This document shows, in pieces, positions 1 through 10,534 of a stretch of 64,000 nt of DNA; position 1 is the stretch's first letter; every line of letters begins with the position of its first letter. Below the pieces are notes generated by a model. It saw nothing but the letters and a program-made list of their open reading frames with translations. It searched no databases and was not told the origin of the DNA. Made by a program: the position numbers and the translations under genes. This stretch comes from Perkinsus olseni. Taxonomy: Eukaryota; Perkinsozoa; Perkinsida; Perkinsidae. The stretch lies in contig JABANP010000097.1 in the NCBI GenBank assembly GCA_013115135.1, positions 62,001 to 126,000 of the forward strand, given 5' to 3'.

Positions 1-313
1 TACCCTTCATCTTTTCCTTCATCTCCCGGGTTATCTCATCGAGTGTATCCAAAGCGTGATGGTATGCTTCTTCGTCGTTGTGAAGCTCACCATCGACGCA
101 GCGGGTATCCCGGCCGCGAGGCCTCAAGCCGCCAGCAGAACGACTGCCTGACAAAACTCGTTTGCCTCTCCTAGGCCGTCCTGAAGTTATACACTCTGAT
201 TGGTTCGTTCGTGTATCCACTGAACTTTCGGCTACTGTAGGGGAGAGTGGCCGTTGCAGCAATTGTTGTGCACGAGCTAGGGTTACGGCGAGAGCAGCAG
301 CATCATCATCCAT
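1..313 (-). CDS. Hypothetical protein, N-terminal part (runs off the window)
   Basis: An open frame starts at an ATG at 311-313 (minus strand) and stays open to base 1, giving 104 residues with no stop. It begins MDDDAAALAVTLARAQQLL, passes through a Ser/Arg/Gly-rich low-complexity stretch (GRPRRGKRVLSGSRSAGG), and ends in an acidic, probably helical segment (DEITREMKEKMKG). No family is recognised and no signal peptide or membrane segment is visible. The ATG choice is the first in frame; an upstream exon is possible. The rest of the gene lies left of the window. The gene shares orientation with the hydrolase array that follows, but nothing links their function. Confidence 0.45.
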   Translation of the reverse strand, partial: MDDDAAALAVTLARAQQLLQRPLSPTVAESSVDTRTNQSECITSGRPRRGKRVLSGSRSAGGLRPRGRDTRCVDGELHNDEEAYHHALDTLDEITREMKEKMKG

Positions 314-574
314 TATCAAGGTTGATCTAACAGCGGAAGGCTGTACCGCCAATACTCACGGCGCAGAGTCTTGAAATGCCTACCATGATAGCCCCCATTC
401 GATGCACTCCACGCAAGTTCATACGATACATCGTCAACGATCCACTCGTGAACTAGTCGAAAAAAAGTCAGGGAAGATTATCGTATAACAAATCAGAGAG
501 GCATGATGGAGTTCCCTGTTTTCCATGGGAACCCCATTAACATGACTACGGTGGCGCCATCCATGATTGATCAG
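314..574. other. Intergenic spacer
   Basis: Between the run-off gene and the last hydrolase gene of the array. No open frame, RNA gene or repeat is supported here. It would hold the 5' region of the left gene and the 3' end of the hydrolase transcript. Confidence 0.4.
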
Positions 575-1959
575 TCATTGATGATGATCGATGAGGTCCC
601 AGTTGTTAGCGACCATCTCAGCGAACTGGACGACTGTTTCTGATATCCACTGGAATCCCGTTTTCCATGGTAACCAACCTTGAGGCCAGCCCACATGCCC
701 ACCTGTCTGTGTTATCAAGGAGAAGAGATACTTGGAAGCTGTTGGGGGTAATACAGCACCAGCCTCAACGTGTATGATAGGGTCATCGCAAGAGTGTAGC
801 AGAAGAGTTGGTATGGCAATATCCCTGCCACCACTACTGTACTTCTCACTACAAGCGCTCATATCATGGTAATAGTCAATAACATCATCATACCCATGGA
901 CAGCAGCAGGGATGAGGGCATCCAATTCATAGAGGTCGGATGGCCTGACATACCAATGAGGGTCGGATGGAGCGAAGCCTGTCCTCTTGACCATCGGGCC
1001 ATGTACGCCCTGCTTCAGTTCGAAGGCCAGCATCGGTTGCCATAGTTCTCGGGATACAGGATTATCAACCCTCCGCCAGAGGCGGATGCCTCCTGATATC
1101 GATACACATGCGTGGAGTTGCCCTCGCAGCTGCCAACCATACTTAGCAACCATGTTAGTAGCGATGACCCCGCCCATACTGTACCCGACAAGAGTGAGGG
1201 GGACTTTGCCTGAGGTGGCCTGATGACATATACCAACAGCAGCACGAGCATCACTAACTCTAGCGCCAGAGAAAGAGCCTCTGGGCCCGCCAACTATGGG
1301 GGTGCCACCCAGGCCTCGAGCGATCATACAACAGATGGCATAACCCTGGGGAAGGGCAGTGTGGTAGAGGTCGTTGAGGTAGCCTTCAGTAGAGCAGCCA
1401 TTGAGACCATGGAGGACGAGGATGACGCCAGTGACGTGAGTCGATGATGGCAAGAACCAATCTAGGGCTATTGGCTGACCATCACTCGTCATCATCCATC
1501 GTCTATGGTAGGGCAAGGAAGGCTTAGTCGCTGTAATGAAGAGTATAGCAGTAGCCCAGTGGCCACTTGTAATGAGAGGGGCTGCATCATAGGCTTCCAA
1601 CCTGCTACTCAGGAGAGTACCAATGGCCCGGGCGAAAGGAGTCCCATCGAGTCCAGGCCCATGGACCCCTGGAACAACTCCACCTCGCATCCATCTCGTA
1701 GCGGTACTTCGGTGTAGAGGAGGATGATGAGGATGGTAGCGGATACTGGTAGTGTATATTGATAGGGATAGTCCAGTATGATAGGTAAGAGGAATGCTAG
1801 TGGTAGTAGGACATGCCGGGAGGCCTCCAAAGCGAGTAGGACGAGGGAGAAGAGGACCCACAGTGAGGGGGGAGGCGGGGTCTTCAACTCCGGCTGTGGT
1901 ATATGAGACTTGTCTTTTGTAACACGACACACGGATGCCCAAAACTCTCGAACCGTCAT
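575..1959 (-). CDS. Membrane-anchored alpha/beta hydrolase, array copy 1 (frame interrupted)
   Basis: Member of the EMB8/YheT/ABHD1-3 hydrolase family (esterase/lipase-like; substrate unknown). Start chosen at 1959 (MTVREFWASVC), which aligns with the start region of the other copies. A hydrophobic N-terminal segment follows (about 1750-1870). The hydrolase domain has LHGLNG, nucleophile motif GYSMGG, acid motif CDDPIIH and catalytic His in GGHVGWPQGW. The N-terminal half and the hydrolase half are in different frames. The switch lies at about 1681-1705, where two one-base skips (GTA-C and AGG-T) restore the conserved segment RYEMD...GVVPGVHG seen in the sister copies. So it is either a decayed or mis-assembled gene, or a shifted frame. 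Tandem with four paralogs on the same strand. Confidence 0.75.
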
Positions 1960-2248
1960 CGATGAGAACCCCACCGCAGTGCTGCTGGCAGCGGTAGGGG
2001 AGGACGGTGAGGGACGCATCCCCGATCGTGTCATTGATACCAACAACAGCCGGAGCAAGCTGACCAACAAATGGCCAAGGATTAACATACTCGACATAGC
2101 TGTGAGTAGGAGAAAGATATTAGAATCAATATGACAGTTGAAAGAGTTACTATGATTGATGTTTATGATGTGGATCGTTATCATGACCACCCACCTTGTC
2201 AAGGATGATGACTGTAAGGTGTGGTAGCAGCCAACTCACGTACAAGTG

Positions 2249-3787
2249 CTACTCCCGAAGCGTGTGGAAATGTGGCAGTTTCGTCATCTCTTCTTCTTTC
2301 GCTAGTAGTCGTGTGTTACTAGACACAACATCGGAGAAGGCCATAACCGTATCAGATATCCACCTGAAGCCTTCCTGCCACGGGGCCCATCCTTGCGGCC
2401 ATCCTAAGTGCCCACCGGTAGGGGTGACTAGAGTATAGAGATACTTGGAATGATTGGGCGGCAACTTAGCAGCAGCATCAACATGTATTACAGGATCATC
2501 ACATGCATGTACTAGTAGAGTAGGTATGGCAATGTTACGTGCTCCTTCACTAGTCTGTTCACTCGCTGCGCTCAGCCAATGACGATAATCCTGGGGATCA
2601 TCAAAACCATGCAAAGGCGCCATAATGTCGGCATCCACATCAACAAGGTCCATGGGCTTCCGGTACCAATCTGGGTTGGACGGTACGAAGCCAGAACGAC
2701 GGATGAGGGGACCTAGTTGGCACTGCTTGAGCTCGAAAGTCATGATAGGTTGCCAGACCTCTCGGGCTACGGGGTAATCTACTTTATCATACATTCGGAT
2801 ACAACCCGATACTGATACACATCCAGACAGCTTGCCCTTCAGTTTATGGCCGTACTTGGCAACGACATTACTGGCAACAATACCTCCCATACTGTACCCC
2901 ACTAGGGTGAGGGGTAGTGAACTACCAATGGCATCATGGAGGACCTCGATGGTTCGATAGACATCACTGATGCGGCCGACAGAGAATTCATTTTCAGGAC
3001 CACCTTCGACCGGAGTACCACACGCTCCTCGATTGATCATACAACACACGGCATACCCCTCTTGGACTGCCCTCCAGTAAAGATCCTGGACGTAGCGGGC
3101 TTTAGACCCACCATTAAGGCCATGGAGTACGAGTAATATACCCTTGACATCCCTAGGGGGCAGTTGCCAGTCCAGAGCTATGGATTGGGCTGTTTTACCA
3201 TCATCGGTCATGATCCAGCGACGCAGTAGTTTCAAGGGCTTCAACTTAACCGTGAGGAAGGGGAATGCTGTGGCACAGTGACCATTAAGTAAAAATGGGG
3301 TAGGTCTATTGGCCTTGACCCTCTCCTCGAGTGTTGCTTTAACAACCTTAGTAAAATCACTGCCTTCTTCGCCTCCCCTGACGCCAGGTGTGGTCTCGGG
3401 ATCAATCTCATAGCGGTTTTGAGTGTAGGAGAGGATGAACAGCAGCAGAGCACAGAATGGTAGAGTGTACATACGACCATCGTCGAATATCAAAGGAGCT
3501 GCTATTAATAGGGGACGGAGATAAGGCCTGAACGCCTCCAGTAGTAACAGGAGTAGTGAGTAGATAACCCATGCATCGAGAGGCATGGGGCAACGGTCGA
3601 GATCTCGAGGATCCATTGGAATGTGGGGACCGGAGCTCGTCACCCTCGTAAGGATGGTCTCCCATAACCTGCTGGACCGCATTACAGGTGGGGATGAGGG
3701 GCCTGTGGTTAGCTTGAACGAACAGCATGTGGTGCTGGTTATGGCTGGTGATGATGGTGCTGCTGCTGTTGTCGTCAACTCTACCAT
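2249..3787 (-). CDS. Membrane-anchored alpha/beta hydrolase, array copy 2 (intact)
   Basis: Single uninterrupted exon of 512 residues, the reference copy of the array. Layout: possible N-terminal extension (MRSSRLWETILTRV at residue 36 is an alternative start that fits the paralogs better); hydrophobic membrane segments at about residues 72-121; EMB8/YheT-type hydrolase domain from about 160. Likely catalytic triad: Ser299 in GYSMGG, an Asp of ACDDPVIH (430/431) and His460 in GGHLGWPQGW. The oxyanion-side motif LHGLNGGS is at 221-228. Known relatives are lipid-active or unknown esterases (ABHD1-3, yeast Eht1/Eeb1, bacterial YheT). Substrate cannot be told from sequence. All motifs are present, so it is probably active. 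Confidence 0.85.
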   Translation of the reverse strand: MVELTTTAAAPSSPAITSTTCCSFKLTTGPSSPPVMRSSRLWETILTRVTSSGPHIPMDPRDLDRCPMPLDAWVIYSLLLLLLEAFRPYLRPLLIAAPLIFDDGRMYTLPFCALLLFILSYTQNRYEIDPETTPGVRGGEEGSDFTKVVKATLEERVKANRPTPFLLNGHCATAFPFLTVKLKPLKLLRRWIMTDDGKTAQSIALDWQLPPRDVKGILLVLHGLNGGSKARYVQDLYWRAVQEGYAVCCMINRGACGTPVEGGPENEFSVGRISDVYRTIEVLHDAIGSSLPLTLVGYSMGGIVASNVVAKYGHKLKGKLSGCVSVSGCIRMYDKVDYPVAREVWQPIMTFELKQCQLGPLIRRSGFVPSNPDWYRKPMDLVDVDADIMAPLHGFDDPQDYRHWLSAASEQTSEGARNIAIPTLLVHACDDPVIHVDAAAKLPPNHSKYLYTLVTPTGGHLGWPQGWAPWQEGFRWISDTVMAFSDVVSSNTRLLAKEEEMTKLPHFHTLRE

Positions 3788-3995
3788 AAAAACGAGAGAC
3801 CTAAACAGGACACTCTAGCGGGACCGCCAACAACACAAAGTCACCGAGCCATGGGAGAAGCAATACCAACAACAAGGACCTCACGACCACGCTATGGGCT
3901 CTTGCTGTTGTGGTTGGACAAATCTATGACGATAATGGGGGTAGTAGCGATATAACAAATCGTAACAACCCAAAGACATTCCTGATAGGTAGTGT

Positions 3996-5387
3996 TTAGT
4001 ATTTAGCCAGGAGAGGTTGGTTGTCGGCAACTAGACTTGAGAAGGCCATGGTGGTGTCTGTGATCCAGTTGAAACCATTCTTCCAGGGTGCCCAGCCCTG
4101 AGGCCAGCCAACATGACCACCATTGGGAGTGACTAGAGAGAAGATATACCTAGAAGCAGTAGAGGGGAGGAGGGCCGAGGAGTCCACATGGATGACAGGG
4201 TCATCGTATGCATGTACACATAGAGTTGGTATGGCTATGTTCTTCCCACCTTCACTAGTCTTCTCACTTGTAGCGCTACATTGGTGATAGTAATCGTCGA
4301 GTGAAGCGAAGCCATGTGCAGGAGCACTTATCTCAGCATCCAGTTCGACAACCCCCATGGGGATATTATACCAATCAGAATCTTTAGGTTGGAAGCCGGT
4401 TCTTTTGACCATAGGGCCCGATGACAGACTCCTTCAACTCTTCAGCCATCATCGGGTGCCACAACTGTCGAGCTGACGGGTAGTTATAGTTTTCGAACAA
4501 TCTAGTACCACCGGATATAACAACACACGACGTGAGCTTACCCTTCAACTCAGGACCATACTTGGCTACAGTATTAGCGGCAACAATGCCACCCATACTA
4601 TACCCGACCAGCATGAGAGGGAGGTTGGGAGCTGCCTTATGGCAGATGTCTATGGCCTTGTGAGCATCAGAGACTCTAGCGCCAGAGAAGGCATCATCGG
4701 GCCCACCTACGCAAGGGGTGTGGCTGAGACCACGGGATATCATAGTGCAAACAGCGTATCCTTGGGGAACTGCTGTATTATACAAATCAACTACATAACC
4801 CTCGCCTGAACCACCATTGAGGCCATGTAGGGCAAGGTATATACCCTTGACCTCTCCTTTGGGAATACACCAATCGAGAGCTATCGATTGAGGAACATTA
4901 GGGGACTCGTCATCAGTCTTGAACCATCTTCTCTCCAGTTGGGGCTTGTTGAAGTCCATGACCAGCCACAGCAGAGCTGTCGCCCAATGACCATTGAGAA
5001 TGTAAGGTGTAATCTGGTTGGCGTCATATCTCTCCTTGAGGGTCTTTTTGACTAGACTGACGAAGCCCGTGGTATCATCAGGGTTGCCCTCCACGTATGC
5101 CGGGAGTGGCTTTACCATTAGGCATGAATCTGCCTCGGAGTTGCGAAGAGGTAAGCACCCCATACGGCTAGCACTGATAGTAGTAGAACACCATAACCAC
5201 TCTGACGGTAGTAGAGTACAGCAAGAATGACCAGAAAAGGGAAGTACTCCCTGCTAGCCTCAATAAATAGTCTAACCATTGAGTCAAGGACATATAGTCT
5301 ATCAGTAGGACTAGTCCTTTCACAGACTTCACCAACCACCAGGAGGCATCTGGGAGGTAAGGCCACACACGTTGCGCCATAGGTCAT
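3996..5387 (-). CDS. Membrane-anchored alpha/beta hydrolase, array copy 3 (frame interrupted)
   Basis: Same family as its neighbours, spread over three frames. The hydrophobic N-terminal part (VRLFIEASREYFPFLVILAV) lies in 5118-5387. The central part, with LHGLNGGSGEGY and GYSMGG, is in 4384-5163. The C-terminal part, with AYDDPVIH and GGHVGWPQGW, is in 3996-4412. Three one-base skips repair it: AGG-C at 5132-5135, GGG-C at 5086-5089 and CCC-T at about 4413-4416. Between the first two, the third frame reads RFMPNGKATPGIRGG, matching RYRPNGRAKPGIEGH of copy 4, so the shifts are real relative to the paralogs. Triad residues are all kept. Either a recent pseudogene, consensus insertion errors, or frameshifted translation. 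Confidence 0.7.
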
Positions 5388-5603
5388 CTGATGGTAATGA
5401 TGATGACGAGGGACGACCTCCCTCTGAGGTTGTTGTTGTCGTTGTTATGGTTTTCACCGAACCTTGAGTAGTAGCCATTGCTAAAAGGATACTGACAAGA
5501 CAAGAACTTCTAATGAGACACCTCTTGTTAAGACAAGTCTAGCAGGGAGGGAAACATTGATATAATAAAATGATTGACACCAAACAGGATGGTATTGATC
5601 TCA

Positions 5604-7167
5604 TCACTCCCCTTGTCCATGCTTATCAACAGCCCTTTGATTACAGGCAACCATATTCATGAAGGACAGGGCTGTATCAGATACCCACCGTGTAACCATT
5701 CTTCCACGGAGCCCATCCTTGAGGCCAGCCTACATGGCCACCACGAGGAGTAACGAAGGAGAAAAGATATCTCGAGGTATCCACAGGCAAGAGGGCGGCA
5801 GAGTCAACATGTATGAGAGGGTCATCATAGGCATGTACGCATAGAGTTGGTATGGCAATGTCCTTACCCTTGTTATTACCAACTGGACTGATAGCACTCA
5901 AGTGGTGGTAGTAATCAAGGACGGTCTCATAACCCTGTGAGGGGGCGAAGATCTCCCTATCGATATCAAGAATGGTCCTAGTATTATCATACCAGTTTGG
6001 ATCAGCTGGCTTGAACCCACTACGCTGGACACTATCACCGAGGAACGTTCTCTTGAGCTCATAGGCGACGATAGGCTGCCACAGCTCAATGGCCGATGGG
6101 TAATCATAGTTCTCATAGGTCCTTATACCACCCGATATCGATACACAACAGTTGAGTTTACCCTTCAACTTACTGCCCAATCTAGCGACACTGTTGGTGG
6201 CAATGATACCACCCAGACTGTAACCTATCATACTTACGGGGATGTTACCATCAGTAACAGCATGACAAATATCGATAACCCGCTCAACGTCCGTCACCCT
6301 CGAACCACAGGGCCCGTTCTCCTGACCCCCTACCACTTGTGTATGACAAGAGCCTCTTGCTATCAAGCAGCAAGTTGCATAACCTTGGGACGTAGCATGT
6401 CGAATCATATCTAGGACATAACCCTCTTTAGGGCCACCGTTGATGCCAGCCAAGATGATAACAACACCCTTAACATTGCCCTGCCCAGGAAGACACCAGT
6501 CAAGAGCAACAGACTGGGACGGTCTACCCTCCTCATGTGTGTACATCCACCTCCTTCTCAGTCCTGGTGGCGTTGTGTATCGATACATTAGGAAGGGTAT
6601 AGCGGTGGCTAGATGGCCGTTAAGGACGTACGGTGTTGGTTTGAAGGCCTTAGCTCGGGACTCGAGGAGGTCCACGAGTAGTTTACCAAACTCAGTACCT
6701 TCAGTATGGCCCTCGATGCCTGGCTTAGCCCGACCATTGGGACGGTACCTGTCCGCTGTGACTGCCAGATAGGAAGCGACAACCAAACACGCCAGAAGAG
6801 CTTGTATGGTGAAGGGTCGTAGTAGTAGTGGTGCCAACCCCAATATAGGGATGATGAGCCAACGGCAGGACTCTATGGACAACCTTAACAAGGAGAGTAA
6901 AGCCCACCAAGGTCGAGGTCTACGGCACGTCGGTGGTGGTGAGGACTGAACAGCAGCATCCTGAGGGTCGGGATGAGTCTCCGCGCAAACAGCAGCCCAG
7001 AATTTCGCAACAGACATGTTAGGCCTAGTCCTGCCCTCTGACGAGCGACGGACAGCACTAGTGCTTTGAGATGACGCTGTCATCAGCTGTAGCTGGGCGT
7101 GAAAACAACTTGAACTGTGATCCCCCAATGGTCCGGTGGCAACGCAAAGCATACACTGACGAGACAA
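5604..7167 (-). CDS. Membrane-anchored alpha/beta hydrolase, array copy 4 (late frame break)
   Basis: Open for 496 residues from 7167; MSVAKFWAAVC (about residue 51) is the likelier start by comparison with copies 1 and 5. Membrane segments follow (LLSLLRLSIESCRWLIIPIL). The hydrolase core keeps GYSLGG, AYDDPLIH and GGHVGWPQGW. The frame then ends early at WKNGYTVGI. Skipping one base at about 5686-5692 restores WVSDTALSFMNMV and a natural C terminus with a TGA at 5604-5606, matching the end of the other copies. The break falls after all catalytic residues, so the short form could still fold. Substrate unknown. Confidence 0.75.
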
Positions 7168-7230
7168 TACCGATGTTAGGAGAAATAAGGCCGTACTAGA
7201 TACGGCAAAAGGAGGGCAAACAAGTATAAT

Positions 7231-8623
7231 CTAATCATCATGATGATCAGAGGACATGACAGCGTCAGCGAAGTCAAGAGCCGTGTCGGAGATCCATCCA
7301 AAGCCTGTAGTCCATGGCGTCCATCCTTGAGGGAAGCCCAGATGCCCTCCACTGGAGGTGATGACTGCGAACAGACACTGAGAGCTATCGTCTCTACCAT
7401 CATCATACTTAGGGCCAGCGAGATCAACGTGCATGACGGGGTCATCAACAGCGTGTACAATAAGAGTTGGTACGGCAATATCACGACACTTGCCCTCATC
7501 ATCGGCACTCATAGCCCTGTAATAATCCCAGACACTGTCGAACCCGTGTGCTGGGGCGCCAACAGCTGCTTCGACTTGTAGCAAATCGTTACATGTGTAG
7601 TACCAGTCCTTAGGCTCTGGCTCGTAACCAGTAAGGGATACCATTCGCCACAGGAGACTCCTTTTGAGCTCGAAGGCCAGTATCGGATGCCACAACTCAA
7701 CAGCACATTTACTATCGAACATCTCCCATAACCTGAGGCCACCAGAAACCACCACACACCCGCTGAGTACACCCCTTCAAGCTGGACCCACACCTTGCTA
7801 CAAGATTGGCAGCAATCACACCGCCAAGGCTCCAACCGACCAGATAGACAGGCAGGGAGGTGCAAGAATGGAGCATCTTGACAACAGCGAGAACGTCAGA
7901 GATTCTCCCTGGAGAGAAGGTATCCCGCGGTCCTCCGTTGAAGGGGCTTCCCGCTAGACCCCGTCCAAGCATACCACAGCCGATGAAACCACGACCTTGG
8001 CATGCCTTATACATATCAATGACATAGGGCTCATTGGTATCACCGTTAAGCCCATGTAATAGTAGTACCACACCTTTCGGAGATCCCTTTGGCAATAGTA
8101 CATCCAAAGCTATATGCTGCCCCTCGACAGGGAACCATCGTCTCTGCAGCCCCTGTGGGGGTGGAGAACCATACATCAATACATGTAATATGAGAGTGCG
8201 TAGATGGGCATTAAAAAGGTAGGGGGTTGGATGATGTCTCTCAAGTGCCCTTCTAAGCACTTGCTCCACTCTTCTCCCGACAGCTGATGTTGTGAAGTGG
8301 CCATAGACCCCAGGATGTATACTTTCGCTACCAACATGGTATCTTGCCTTCATCCATAGCATTACTAGAATAACACTCGCAGCCAAGAGCATTAAGGGAC
8401 GTCTTGTATAATGATCTGCAGCCAATAGTGGAGCTGATATCACTGCTACTATCAAGATTGGTCTGAGACCCTCGATGATGAGGCCAGCTATGGCCACTAC
8501 ACATGGCATGACTGAGGGTAGACGAGGAGGCCTAATGATAGTACCCCCACTGGTTGGTGGACTACTCACTGTACGCCGACAGAGACTGTCCCAGAACTCA
8601 GACGTGATGGGGTTAGTGGACAT
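7231..8623 (-). CDS. Membrane-anchored alpha/beta hydrolase, array copy 5 (frame interrupted)
   Basis: The most diverged copy. The first part (7712-8623) starts MSTNPITSEFWDSLC and carries two hydrophobic stretches (VVAIAGLIIEGLRPILIVAV and LLAASVILVMLW), then LHGLNGDTNE and GWSLGG, with Trp in place of the usual Tyr before Ser. The second part (7231-7755) carries AVDDPVMH and GGHLGFPQGW. The halves meet at a GGGG run at about 7770-7775: skipping one base gives LKGVLSGCVVVSGG, as in the paralogs. Relatives and activity as for the other copies. It may have a separate specificity, since the region around the nucleophile and the loop after it differ most. Confidence 0.72.
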
Positions 8624-8874
8624 GAGGAGGGGTGATAGACAAAACTAACGATGATGAACTGCCGGCCTGCCCCCACCATCTGCCTTGAATGAACAACCCA
8701 ACCGGCGCTTAGGAATATATGCTGGGTGGTGGTGGCACACATCTGATGATGGGCAGCAACATCAGCAGCATCTTGTTTTTAGTATCATCATTAAGGCACA
8801 CCATCTCGTACTACTATTATGAAGGATACACTATAAGTATTATTGTTACTGTTGGTAGTGGTAGTAGTAGCGCT
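8624..8874. other. Spacer between hydrolase copy 5 and the phosphotransferase gene
   Basis: About 250 bases upstream of hydrolase copy 5 and downstream of the phosphotransferase stop at 8875-8877. AT-rich with simple ACT/AGT runs. No gene is supported; the plus-strand open frame here is antisense to the last phosphotransferase exon. Confidence 0.4.
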
Positions 8875-10534
8875 CTAGTTAGTTTTCTTCTCTTGCTTGT
8901 CACCCTTAATGTCGGCGTTAGGCGGCAACTTGATGAGGTAAATGTCTAAGGCATCACAGATATCAGAAAGGGTGGTCTCGGCCATCTTGCAGAAAGTGAG
9001 AAAACCGTATCTAAGGTGGAAGAGAGCGCATCACAGATTCGATACTTAGACTAGAATACTTACACACAGCAGGCGATCATCACAGTGTTCACCCAAGCAG
9101 ACGGAATAACCTGAACAAAAGCCTTGTTGTACTCGAGGATGATGATGATGTTATTACGAGAACAAGAGCAGTAGTCAACATGAGAGGCATCAGGGCTTTG
9201 CATGCTCTGTTAACGTAGCACTCCTCTACGACGTTAGAGATGAGAACATGCTCAGCGATGAGGACGAAGTATATGGCAACTGAAGGTAAAAATGCCGCAA
9301 CTGGGAATTGAACCAGAGTGGTCAATATTACTGGCATGAAGGACGTAACCCATTGACGACTTGCCAGTCTTGAGAAGAGCCGCGTCCATGAAGTAAGCGC
9401 ATGAATACAGAAGTGCCAGAGGCATCAGAGTGTATAGGCGATATCCTGAAAATGCGTAATCAAAAGGTCCCCGGTTCAAACCCCACCCCCACCTACCGAG
9501 GGAAGTATGGACCTTATCCTTGGAAGCGAAAAGGCAAGTTACCACATCATATATTGAAAGCATCGATGCACCGATGAGGACAGCATAGCAGAGTAACTGA
9601 CGATGGGAGGATGGCAGGGCTGGAGGACTGCTGCTGCTGCTGGTGCTGGTGCCTTACCTCTCCTCGGGTCCAGCCAGCAATGAAGGGTGTCTCCTTGTGG
9701 AAGAAATCCTCACCGAAGCATCCACAGATGATGAAGAATAATCCAACCAAGAACTGTGCTTCAGTTACACCACCAACTTCCAATTTACCAGTATGCATAT
9801 GGTTCCAGTGGGGCAACCAAAAGCATGATACAACCACAAGGACGGTGGGTACTGCTACTGGTAGGTCATTAGGGAAATCACCTACAACGGATAAGGTAGG
9901 AGGAGAGAAGAGTGAGTACTGATACTACTACTACCAGGGGCACCAAGACACCTAGCTACAGTGAGCATGAGGATACCCATAGTGCAGGCGTCTACTCCAT
10001 GATCCAGTATAGCCCCTAGAGGGGATGATACACCCAACCTACGGGCCTGCTTACCATCCATGGCATCAAGGGTCTGAGGGGAAGCCCGTTAAAGCGACCA
10101 CTACCACTACTGTTGCTGTTGCTGTCGTTGTTACTACCTGTCCAGCAAAGACACAGAAGGCTGCTGCGAAGAAGTGCCAAGCATGACGGGTTGGCATCAA
10201 CACTATCAAGACGTATATAAGACAGATGAAGAAGAAACCCGATAGGGTGATGGCATTGGGAGAAATGGTACGGGGGAACACCTGACGCGGATGATGACGA
10301 TGGGACGCTAAGGGGGCGAGAGGGCATTACATCTGTACAGGCATTCCAAAAGGGCATAAATACCATATCCAAAGGAGTATATTCACCAGCAGCATACCTG
10401 ATAATAACTTGAGCTGTTTTGTATCCTACGGGAATGGGTTATGGATACTTATGATGTAGAAGCCTGTCCTTGAGTTCATCAGGGCCCAATTCGATCGCTC
10501 GACTTCCAGCCAATGGTATTCTATCCAGGAACAT
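8875..10534 (-). CDS. CDP-alcohol phosphotransferase (choline/ethanolamine phosphotransferase)
   Basis: Final step of the Kennedy pathway: transfers phosphocholine or phosphoethanolamine from its CDP form to diacylglycerol in ER/Golgi membrane. Nine exons: 10449-10534, 10331-10397, 10138-10281, 9935-10073, 9658-9881, 9497-9596, 9158-9445, 9064-9110, 8875-9010, with introns of 47-64 nt. The spliced protein (about 409 residues) has the family signature DG-x2-AR-x8-G-x3-D-x3-D as DGKQARRLGVSSPLGAILD followed by HGVD, plus several membrane spans and a Lys-rich tail ending KGDKQEKKTN. Exon 7 changes frame at about 9366-9372 (one base too many) between the stretches MDAALLK and WVTSFMPVILTTLV. The last short intron has two in-frame acceptors 12 nt apart. 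Choline versus ethanolamine preference cannot be decided. Confidence 0.82.
9446..9496 (-). other. 51-nt intron carrying an antisense tRNA T-arm-like sequence
   Basis: Intron 6 of the phosphotransferase gene. On the strand opposite to the gene it reads GGTCCCCGGTTCAAACCCCA, a good match to a tRNA variable-loop/T-arm with a B box (GGTTCAAACCC). Upstream on that strand is CGTAATCAAAAGG, resembling the 3' side of an anticodon arm. The T-stem does not pair well, so this is a remnant at best. Splicing it out joins SLG to YRLYTLM in frame. Confidence 0.45.

Noticed and set aside
1681..1705. A very short intron explaining the frame change in hydrolase copy 1
   Set aside because: A 24-nt segment with splice-like ends would keep the frame rather than change it, and would remove residues conserved in the paralogs.
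1609..2202. 197-residue minus frame starting at 2202 as a separate gene
   Set aside because: Its middle part is the N-terminal membrane segment of hydrolase copy 1; the rest is out of frame with the family.
8719..8949. Plus-strand 76-residue frame
   Set aside because: Antisense to the last exon of the phosphotransferase (ending KGDKQEKKTN).
9440..9500. A functional tRNA gene on the plus strand
   Set aside because: B box is good but T-stem does not pair and there is no D-arm or acceptor stem.
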